Of a stretch of 64,000 nucleotides of DNA, positions 10,301 through 17,293 are shown one piece after another; position 1 is the stretch's first letter; every line of letters starts with the position of its first letter. Origin of the DNA: Centrapalus pauciflorus (Eukaryota; Streptophyta; Magnoliopsida; Asterales; Asteraceae); NCBI GenBank assembly GCA_020465985.1, contig JAANYP010001790.1:124001-188000 (forward strand), given 5' to 3'. The notes under the pieces were generated by a model, which had not been told where the DNA came from, did no database searches, and saw only the letters and a program-made list of their open reading frames with translations. The position numbers were made by a program, and so were the translations under genes.

Positions 10301-10400
10301 CAGTGACGCACATATGGATACTGAGGCTACTAAGTATGAAAATGTGGTCAAGGTATGCGTCGAGAAAGGTCTGTATGCTGGTAGTGTTTTGAATCAATAA
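7389..10400 (+). CDS. ORF3: intact 1003-aa third protein of a SIRE-like element (env-position)
   Basis: This is a complete frame from an ATG 2 nt after a splice-acceptor-like CAG. The start is supported by B and D, which begin with a similar MADR-type sequence. Residues about 5-265 form a conserved domain shared with B, D and, distantly, F (pattern VPKHNMV...FL..SRI.YAL, then SKIQSG, then YPRFIMMLIRHFLP). Next come a Gln-rich and basic stretch (about 270-310), an acidic low-complexity part, a likely coiled coil (about 520-600), a second acidic stretch (about 675-725) and a basic C-terminal domain. I see no signal peptide or membrane segment, so 'envelope' describes position only. It is probably related to the additional ORF of SIRE/Maximus elements, but the function is unknown. 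It is the only unbroken gene of element A. Confidence 0.85.
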   Translation: MAVRAFVPKHNMVLNPDNNIPEAQGFREVLDFLAESRISYALYHNIPIVISYVRQFYDHLQVDCTVTPTVIRTRIAGQPLVFSADMLRQVLQLGSQEQEDGPIDFPLSIRQTAFLRMGYSLDVTKSSYMKSGLIGQWRFQVHVFMVCFAPKKAGFDYIVSKIQSGVIALVYNRKFSFSQMFFSEFVHQITAPERERFLLYPRFIMMLIRHFLPDLPPSNDSLSVNIMDKRIFADCSSHRGRLAVPVARPLFGAIVDRDFQAPEVANWAGVVEFPQQQQQQQHQQQQQPRARPRDPRRRQRPAASQIQATRPSTSQQPEVTEAGPSNIQEAGPSNVAREAEQLSQTLNEIWEAGPHANEDVAAALVGELLSPPAEEDDIFIDVEEYEPEGADDGLTSSESDSESADVPAAAVPDIQIGTYGSRLIINEGGSRRRVNRELEESDFEEEEVPQLVTRQRAKRHRFMQGLSSAPVDQPESPQHQEPQTTTPPPPPPQDEPYIPSPFIPSPIQSIPSASTTYTDNQRFLQLKARVDFQNVQILSLTKAIGEIQTHNANLDKENADLKKIVEQVQEENVEIKTFVCDQAAEIRSMRSLIEQLMKNLQAQGETSCRDQEVQRRDDHEGDDPGANKEFESVDFPAAQVTQVEGEPSQGEGERGEASSSKQPTDFEISEMIEALMDLEDDPLDVGFDNEDEELEEGEFVPGEIVDLRSDDEVLADEDDEADEIVVQQNPITDTYMIDGNKIVDANIVNVALNPQPSTEEPARELTNEEKRKLWFRAEEKEAAIKKTMRVPGTGKLSERILSWFFDRDLQLFIIKRKDGLQYMRRTLKAFNSLPKIEITALAWKDLINIGNDPYASVIERIIRKEGRSRKFEHLNPRVGRRVEDPSRIDPLTGRPWMRIHYKPARCLRRVPLKPMPQNILKNLKWWYADTETGEAVMDDLEENVILRVYDPLHLVNLSKEDLQILYNCKISSDAHMDTEATKYENVVKVCVEKGLYAGSVLNQ

Positions 10401-10449
10401 ATAAACCAAGTTCTTAAATCAAATGTGTGAATTATTAGAAGCTATCGTC

Positions 10450-10460
10450 AAGGGGGAGTC
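10450..10460 (+). promoter_or_regulatory. Polypurine tract (A)
   Basis: AAGGGGGAGTC directly precedes the TG of the 3' LTR. It is the expected primer site for plus-strand DNA synthesis. Confidence 0.85.
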
Positions 10461-11103
10461 TGTTGGTACATCCTGTGTGACGACAGCAGTCTAAGTGATC
10501 CTACATTGTGATTTTAGCAAGTGTGTGATATATATGTTTATATATGGTTGATATTTATTAGTGTTTGTATGTTTGAACTTGATGTAACGTATTACAAGAA
10601 GTTCAACATAAAGTACAAAGATAAATTCAATCATAAGTATAACGTAAGGTTCAACACTTAGTTGTTTATATAAAAGGCTAGATTCGAATTATATATGGGT
10701 TGACATTCGAATCTGTGATAGATTCGAATGTAACCATAGATTCGAAAGAAGGCTAGATTCGAGACTGTCAATATGGACAGACTCGAATGGGCCTTGGGCC
10801 AGATTCGAGTTTGGCCCACATCAGACTCGAATCAGGGTCTATAATTAGGGATAGACTCGAAATATTATCAGACTTTTTGCAGAATTCGTGAGGAATTAAG
10901 CAAGAGGCGATCTCGAGTTTATCAGCTAGGTGAGTGCCGTTTCGGAGAGAATTAGTACGTAGGATCGTTCGTGTGTCGTTCGTTCAGCGTCTAATAGTCT
11001 CCGTGTTCCGTTGGTTGAGAGTTGTCCGTCTAACCGTCAACGAGGATTCCGCACTCGTTCACGGATCCGCGTCTAGATAGATCTTGCAGTCGTAGACCTT
11101 ACA
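10461..11103 (+). repeat. 3' LTR of element A (643 bp)
   Basis: It starts TGTTGGTACATCC and ends GACCTTACA. It matches the LTRs of B (15952-16629) and C (54619-55130) at both ends. It contains a 12-bp perfect hairpin (ACATTCGAATCT at 10703-10714 with its complement at 10720-10731) and two more imperfect hairpins. CTATAATTAGGG at 10839-10850 is kept in B and largely in C and is the best core promoter candidate; a TATATAA lies at 10667. Downstream, AG/GTGAGT at 10928-10935 is a perfect splice donor sequence that B lacks. Confidence 0.92.
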
Positions 11104-11671
11104 TTAATACTTAACATATTAGTGATTTTAGACTTAGAAATGTATGATTTAAAGCTGTAACTGATGAACAAATTCGAGAAACTAAGAACAAAGTCGAAAT
11201 GCATGAACAAAATCGATTTTTTAAACTAAAATAGAATAGTGGTTCGAATTTGACAATTAAATTCGAATTAAGCCTTCGAATTTAAGTAAGATGTTCGAAT
11301 TTAGTGATATGATTCGACTTTAACCTTATGATTGAATTGAGGATTCAAATTTAAGCACATAATTCGAATTAATCTTCTAGAATTTGATATGGTGTTCGAA
11401 TTTAAAGATATGTTTGAGACTAGGTTTGAATTCAGTATATATTAAGGTATGCATTCGAATTTAATTATAATAGGTTTGAATTTGGCTACATGGATTTCGA
11501 ATTTAATCTTATACTTTCGAAATTGTTCATATATTCGAATATAATGCTTCTTAATTTATCCATATGTTCGAATTTAATTCCTAAATTTGAACCCCACTCC
11601 CTAAATTTGAATATGTTGAATAAAACACATAAACAACACATAAAATAAAAAAATAATTAGCTTAATGATTA
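11104..11671 (+). repeat. TTCGAATTT-rich DNA of unassigned origin
   Basis: No coding signal is seen. The unit TTCGAATTTA or close variants recurs more than ten times. One perfect hairpin pairs TTCGAATTT (11243-11251) with AAATTCGAA (11259-11267). The base composition and motif resemble the leaders and spacers of the copia elements but with a fourth arm variant. It may be the leader or LTR of a further relative interrupted by element A. The first five bases (TTAAT) may be the target duplication of A. Confidence 0.5.
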
Positions 11672-11681
11672 AATATATATA

Positions 11682-11766
<85 letters not shown>
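11672..11766. repeat. TA microsatellite with a short CA tail
   Basis: An almost uninterrupted TA dinucleotide run covers about 11685-11758 and ends in CACACA. Confidence 0.95.
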
Positions 11767-11819
11767 TTGGTCTTTAGAGAATATTAATTAACCAAGAATA
11801 CGAATGAAAGAATTGATTA

Positions 11820-12993
11820 TATTGAGACTTTGAGATTAAATGACAACGAATGAATACTGAATATACTATTCAGATGATATAAAGTCTAATAAATATCAGA
11901 AATGATATGAAAAACAGATTGAGCAACAAGCAAAATGGCAAGCATCTGAAAGTCTGATATAAGTCAGATAGTGGTTCTAATCCACTATAGATTGTGAGCA
12001 ACAGAGCCAGAGCCAGAAAGTGCAAATAACCAGTAACTGTGAGTTGTAGATTTTACTTTAACTGCAAATTATGTGAATTGAGACTTTTGTTGCTTTATTA
12101 TGATTTTATTGGCCTTCTGATCTTGAGCTTATTGATATATTATCATAGTATATTTACTATGAATTGTTGAGCAGATCATTCATTCTTTTAGCTTCTATTT
12201 CATTGATGAGTCATTTGATTGTTAAGCTTAACTCCATCACTATTGCTCAGTGTTGGGTTAATGTTAGGCTTATGATGTGCTGATTTACGTGATGAAAGCA
12301 CAGAGGGTAGCTAGATCTGAGCATTCTGATGATACCCATATAGCAATTACTGGTAGCTAGCCCAGTACGTGGCTGATCCCCACTAATGATGCGTGTGTAT
12401 GGAGTTATCATCATCCGAGCATTCCTTATGAATTTGTCTAAAAGTCTTAAGAGCAACAACAGTTTTATAACTGGGAGCTGAGCAAAGTCGCGCATCTAAA
12501 GAGCATTAATTGGCCAATGTCCCTTCGAGATTGAGCTGTGCATGAGCCTAGTGCAGTGCATAAGCAATAGAGTTGAGCCGTGCATGAGCCGAGTGCAGTG
12601 CATGTGCTTCCGCGTTCATAATTGCATGTTAAATGTGAAATTCTACATTCTCACTAAGCAAATAAGCTTACCCCGTTGTTGCATTATTTTTCAGGTAAAT
12701 GCAAAGGATTGGCTGGACCTAGTTCATAGGTTAGGACTCTGGAAGAGCTTGAAGTGCTTTAGAACCTGTTTCAACACCTTGGTACTTGATTGATGATTGA
12801 GCTTTGGGGTTCGGGGCTAGTTTACATTTGTGCTTTGATGTAATAGTTTGGAAGTCGGTACCCTATTACTTAGAATTGTCTCTGTTTAAATTAACTTTAA
12901 TTCCGCACTGTTAATTTTATCTTAGTTTCATGATTGATATTGCGTCGCTACTGGGCCTAGGCTTGAGACCTTTGAGAAATCTTGGGTCTCACA
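11820..12993 (+). repeat. 5' LTR of element G (left edge uncertain)
   Basis: The right edge is firm: GGGTCTCACA is followed by three bases and a PBS. TTGAGACTTTGAGA at about 11819 echoes TTGAGACCTTTGAGA near the end, but the true start is not proven. A roughly 30-bp direct repeat (GTGCATGAGCCNAGTGCAGT) occurs at about 12538 and 12579. Confidence 0.5.
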
Positions 12994-12996
12994 GGA

Positions 12997-13008
12997 TGGT
13001 ATCAGAGC
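12997..13008 (+). promoter_or_regulatory. Primer-binding site of G (initiator tRNA-Met)
   Basis: TGGTATCAGAGC is the standard plant complement to the 3' end of initiator tRNA-Met, 3 nt after the LTR end. Confidence 0.9.
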
Positions 13009-13194
13009 AATAGTTTGAGTGAATCATTGTATTACGTGTAATACATGATCTCAAACTTGTGCAATGCTATATTATCAATCATGACAGGATGGCTTGAACT
13101 AAGATAGGTTTCAGAGACTAGTAGGATGGGGCATGAAAGGGTACAATGTGCTAGACTAGTGATCTAAATATTTAGTGATTTGAATTTCAGAGCT

Positions 13195-14439
13195 ATGTCA
13201 GGAGAAGGTGGACCATCAGGTGGCATGACCCCAGAGCAAGTCCTGGAAATGATGCAACAACTAATAACCCAAAATAATGAGCAACAAAACAAGTTTATGC
13301 TAGAGCACATTGAATCAATAAAGAAAACTGAAAAGAGAAATAAACATAAAAAGAAGCAAACTGAACAATCAAGCGAATCGGAATCCGATAACGAGCATGT
13401 CAATAAACGAGTTGTGCAGCCAAAAGGCTGTAGATTTAAAGACTTCAAAGCGAGTGGTGCCATAACGTTTGAAGGCACAGTAAATTCAGTACAAGCGTTA
13501 GATTGGAGAGGTCATACTGAAGAGATCTTCAGTATCTCAGAATGTCTGGACAACAATATAGTTAAGTTTGCTACAGCACTGTTTGTTGGAGCTGCTAGAG
13601 CCTGGTGGAAAACACAAAGGAGCATTTATGGTGAGGAAGCAATTATGACATTGGACTGGGAGCAGTTCTTGGAGATGTTTAATGCCAAATACTGTCCAAC
13701 CGACAAACAAGACGAACTTGAGATGCAGTTGATGCAATTGAAGCAAGGAACTAAGACTGTTGATGAATACGAGCATGAGTTCTCGAGACTTTGCGGCTAC
13801 TCGTCATATCAAGTAGCAACAGAAGAGCGTAAGATAAACCGATTCAGACTGGGTTTGAATCCAATATATAGAAGACAAATGAGTAGCATAAAGTTCAAAA
13901 TGTATCTCAGTATTGTGGAAGCAGCAAGAATGGTGGAGCGGGAATTCACAGATTCTAGTTGTGAACCCGTTATGATGGCTATAAGTCCTACATGTCCATC
14001 TCCACCTAAGAAACAGAAATCTGGTAGATTCTTTAGTTCATCAAAGTCTAGTCAGCAGTAGTCACAAGCATCCTCTACACCTCAGAAGACTAGAGTCTAT
14101 TCCATACAGTCAGGAGCACGACCGTGTAAACGCTGTAACAAATTTCATAGCGGACGCTGCAACCCTAGAGATGTGACGTGTTACACCTGTAAACAGATTG
14201 GACATGGAAGTGATGAGTGCCTAGAAAGAAACGACGTATGCTACAACTGTGGTGAGCATGGACATTATGCCAAACATTGTCCAAATGCACGCATGATTAC
14301 TAATCCTGAACCACCAGTTGGTAGAGCAATTCAACAGAGTACTACAATGATACCTACAGCAAAGGCGCGAGCTTTCCAAATAACTGCTGAGGATGCTGAG
14401 GAGACACCAAAGACGCCAAAAGACCCCAATGGTAACTAA
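13195..14439 (+). pseudogene. gag: Chromovirus-type Gag (element G)
   Basis: ATG at 13195 begins MSGEGGPSGG. The capsid region has the retrotransposon gag signature (FEGTVNSVQALDW, then ARAWWKTQ, then LKQGTKTVDEYEHEFSRLCGY). Three zinc-binding motifs follow: a short CKRCNKFHSGRC, then CYTCKQIGHGSDEC and CYNCGEHGHYAKHC. An in-frame TAG at 14059-14061 interrupts the frame just before the zinc motifs, and the frame ends TAA at 14437-14439. No protease active site follows. The short first motif is typical of Tekay/Del chromovirus gag proteins. Confidence 0.85.
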
Positions 14440-15015
14440 TAGTAGGTTTCTTATATGATAAATTGATTTAATTCCGTTACCATCTGAATTTCAAATCCAA
14501 AGTAAGTATTGAGTTAACTGTACAACCCTATCATCGATAGAGAATAATGTGGATGACATACGGGTTGTATCAGTTGAAGTTACTATACAAATACATTTCC
14601 AATCAAAAATTATACCTATAAACAATATAGGTATTGTAATCTGAATCGTGTATGATTCAAAAGCTCTAAGAAATCAAACTATAATCCTAAAACACAAGCT
14701 ACTTCGTAAATCCTTGTAATCTGAATGATTACAGCGTGTCTTATAATGAGACAGAGGTAGAAGTTGCTGATTCAATAAATATTAATGAGAAGAGTATTTG
14801 AATCAAATAATTAAGCACTTAATGACAACTTGAACGAGAATCAAAGAAATCAGAGGCACAAAGCGAGAGTGACAAGAAAATAGATTGAAATTTTGAAAAG
14901 ACAAGCGATTAGTCATGAATGGCCAATAAAAGCCCTCTTGACCGAATTGCACAGTGAACTAATAGAGGAAGGTGATGACGATAAAGTAGAAGATAATGTA
15001 AATGGTCGTGGGGAC
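14440..15015 (+). other. Unassigned 3' flank of G gag
   Basis: The sequence is AT-rich with no recognised domain. A frame of about 45 codons (ending near 15038) is open but matches nothing I know. The junction with copia fragment D lies around 15015. Confidence 0.4.
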
Positions 15016-15086
15016 GATTTTCAAAAATTTTCAGATTAAATTCGAGTCTAAGCAAAATTCGAATATACATTCGAATTTGGCAGGGC

Positions 15087-15110
15087 CTCGAGTTTGACAG
15101 TAAACTCGAG
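15087..15110 (+). repeat. Perfect 9-bp hairpin upstream of the ORF3 TATA box (D)
   Basis: Arms CTCGAGTTT (15087-15095) and AAACTCGAG (15102-15110) enclose GACAGT. It lies where A has arms TTCGAATCT and AGATTCGAA. Another perfect pair in D is ATTCGAGTTT (15568-15577) with AAACTCGAAT (15584-15593). Confidence 0.8.
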
Positions 15111-15137
15111 AAAGGCATCAAACTCGAAGAAGGTTGG

Positions 15138-15147
15138 TATAAATAGG
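15138..15147 (+). promoter_or_regulatory. Candidate ORF3 TATA box (D)
   Basis: TATAAATAGG followed by TCAACAGTGA, identical in core to A and B. The donor-like AG/GTATAA follows at 15303-15310, with no ATG between them. Confidence 0.55.
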
Positions 15148-15806
15148 TCAACAGTGATAGTCATAAATCACCTACGTTCGACTTTGACCCTTCGAGTTTA
15201 TCACCAGCGATCTCGAGTTTGTTCCTTCGAATTAGCTGATTTTCGAGTTTCACACTATTTCTCGACTTTTGTCTATTTGTGTTCGAGATTACCAACAAAT
15301 CTAGGTATAATCAATAGTGTTGTACAAGATTTAGGTGGTGTTAGACTCCATTTGAGCCAAAATTAAAGGAGTTTTTAAGTTTTAATGGTAGAAAGTTTGT
15401 AGTTCAAAATAACAAACTTTGAATCGATGAAATGTCAAATTGATTACAAATATCTTTGATTAGAACCTATTAGGACTAGTAGATGTGATTTTCTACGTCT
15501 AAAATGGTTAAAATCTTGGAGTATTGTGATTAAATTGACCGACTCCTTCGAGTTTGTTCTTGGCTAGATTCGAGTTTGTCACTAAACTCGAATAAGTCAT
15601 TAAACTCGAATGAGTGGTCTTTCGAATTTGTTGTTCGAATTTGTCATTATATTCGAATTTTTTGATTAAAATTTAAATTAAACTTGTAGAAATTCATAAG
15701 TGTTGGATTTTGTACTTATACAAGTTCAAAATAAAACAAATTTGAATTTAAACAAGTTTATTTCTTTTTAATAATTCTAATATATTATATGCTGTATTGT
15801 GGAGAC

Positions 15807-15951
15807 ATGGCTGATAGAATTTTTGTTCCTAAGCATAACATGGTCATCTCTCCTGACCATGCAATTCCAGAGGCTCAAGCCTACCGCCAGATGGTGGATT
15901 TTCTGATTGGATCGAGGATTGCATATGCTCTATCCCATAACATTCAGATAG
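15807..15951 (+). pseudogene. ORF3 N-terminus (D), cut by the LTR of B
   Basis: It starts MADRIFVPKHNMVIS, like B and A, and stays open for 48 codons to the junction at 15951. The acceptor before it reads TGTGGAG in place of TGTGCAG. The remaining roughly 950 codons are missing. Confidence 0.85.
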
Positions 15952-16629
15952 TGTTGGTACACCCTGTGTGACGATAGCAGTCTAAGCGATCTAACATTTT
16001 GGTTTAAGTAATATTCAAAGTATTGAGAATTAACGAGTGTTTGATATATATGTTTATATATGTTTGATAGTTATTGATTGTATGTTTGAACTTGATGTAA
16101 CGTATTACAAGAAGTTCAACCATAAAGTTCAAAGATAATTTCAAGCATAAGCTGAAAACATAAGTTTCTACACTAAGTTAATTATTTGAAAGAGTAAATT
16201 CGAATTCTCAAAGGACTAGGATTCGAATCTAGGTCAGATTCGAATAAGTAAACTTGGCAGATTCGAATGTGTTATGAGGCAGATTCGAGAGTGTCAGTGA
16301 GGACAAACTCGAATGGGCCTTGGGCCGGATTCGAGTTTGGCCTATGACAGACTCGAATTAGCCTCTATAATTAGGGATAGACTCGAAATATTATCAGACT
16401 TTTTGCAGAATTCGAGAGAGATTAAGCAGAATGCGATTTCGAGTTTATCATCAGTGTTAGTATTGTTTCGGAGAGAATCTTCCAGTAGGTGCGTTCTTGT
16501 GTAGTTCGTACAGCTCGTTGATAGTCTCCGTGTTCCTGGTGAGTGTTGTTACCGTCTACCCGTTAACGAGGATTCCGCACTCGTTGACGGTTCCGCGTCT
16601 AGATAGATCTGTGTTAGGTAGACCTTACA
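15952..16629 (+). repeat. 5' LTR of element B (678 bp)
   Basis: TGTTGGTACACC to GACCTTACA. It includes a perfect 10-bp hairpin (ATTCGAATCT at 16221-16230, complement at 16236-16245) and further near-perfect ones, and CTATAATTAGGG at 16365-16376, likely the core promoter. The splice donor seen in the LTR of A is not present here. Confidence 0.93.
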
Positions 16630-16631
16630 AG

Positions 16632-16643
16632 TGGTATCAGAGC
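16632..16643 (+). promoter_or_regulatory. Primer-binding site of B
   Basis: TGGTATCAGAGC, two bases after the LTR, complementary to initiator tRNA-Met. Confidence 0.92.
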
Positions 16644-17293
16644 CTACGGGGTGTTCTTGGTGTTCTTCGTGTTCATCTAGTTACATCCTAGGTTTCTTGA
16701 CGCTTTTGGACGGTTTTTCTCTCACCTTAGGTGATTTTCGTGTTTTTCGACCTTAGCAAATTTTTATCCGGGAAATACTTCGTGTTTTTCACGTTTTTGA
16801 TCGAAATCAATATTTTTCGTTGTAAAAATATTGATTTAATCTGCAAAACGTAAAGAAATCGAAGTGTTAGCCGTTTTTCGAGTTTGCGGCGCTCGAATCT
16901 GTTAGGAGTAATTAGGGTTATTCTTAGTCTCGAGTCTAACCAGAATCCGCTCCTCTCGAGTTTGATAAAGTGTGTTTCGAGTTTAATTCGAGTTTGTGCT
17001 AGAGTCGAATAAGAGTCTCGAGTTTACTGTCATTCGAGTTTGCTTCGAGTTTGGTCTATAGTCGAACAGGGGTACTTCGAAACTGCTGAGTATTCGAGTT
17101 TGCTTGACCTTCGAGTTTAGGGACTTTCGAATCTGTCATCATCTTCAAATTTAATTGAATTATCAAACTTAATCGAATTTAATCCCAAACAAATTTAAAA
17201 TTAATTATATTCGAATCTATCTAAAGTCGAAAAATTAAATTAAATTAGTTTCAAATTAAATTTATTAAGTTCAATTCAATTACTTTTGAAAAG
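16644..17293 (+). other. Leader of B with TCGA(A/G)TYTG repeats
   Basis: The leader is 650 nt and untranslated. It has many TTCGAATCTG and TCGAGTTTG units from 16870 on, mostly in mixed form, and AT-rich sequence near the gag start. A donor-like TTAG/GTGATT occurs near 16730. The packaging signal would be expected in this region, but none can be named. Confidence 0.6.

Larger units (their letters stand above)
1..11103 (+). mobile_element. Copia element A (SIRE/Maximus-like), 5' end outside the window
   Basis: This is an LTR retrotransposon of the Ty1-copia order: gag with two zinc knuckles, then protease, integrase, reverse transcriptase and RNase H, then a long spacer, a third gene (ORF3), a polypurine tract and the 3' LTR. 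The 5' LTR and the first part of gag lie left of the window. The third gene after pol is the hallmark of the SIRE/Maximus group. Gag carries a damaged zinc knuckle and pol has two frameshifts, so this copy cannot make its own enzymes, yet ORF3 is unbroken. The 5 bp after the LTR are TTAAT, but the matching left target duplication cannot be seen. Closely related copies are B (15952-26798) and C (54619 onward). Confidence 0.93.
11767..15015 (+). mobile_element. Gypsy element G, 5' fragment (LTR end, PBS, gag)
   Basis: An LTR end, a primer-binding site and a chromovirus-like gag with three zinc-binding motifs follow each other in the right order, but no protease, RT or integrase follows. The left edge is not defined: no clear TG start is seen, and the sequence merges into the microsatellite. 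The right edge is set where homology with fragment D begins. The fragment probably lost its 3' part by deletion. Its gag differs clearly from that of element E, so it is another family. Confidence 0.65.
15016..15951 (+). mobile_element. Copia fragment D: ORF3 promoter, leader and first codons
   Basis: This region is collinear with A 6530-7540 and B 24870-25820, covering the hairpin cluster, TATAAATAGG, GTATAA donor, intron and the start of ORF3. It stops exactly at the TG of the LTR of B. The simplest reading is that B inserted into ORF3 of an older copy D, making the last five bases (GATAG) one half of a target duplication. The other half of D is not in the window. Confidence 0.75.

Noticed and set aside
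7389..10400. ORF3 as a retroviral-type envelope gene
   Set aside because: Only its position fits. No signal peptide, membrane helix or cleavage site can be seen.
10928..10935. GTGAGT donor in the LTR of A as a general family splice donor
   Set aside because: B and C do not keep it, so it cannot be the common donor for the pol acceptor.
12242..12800. Short open frames around 12247-12793 as genes
   Set aside because: They lie in the LTR of G, with no domain and no conservation to compare.
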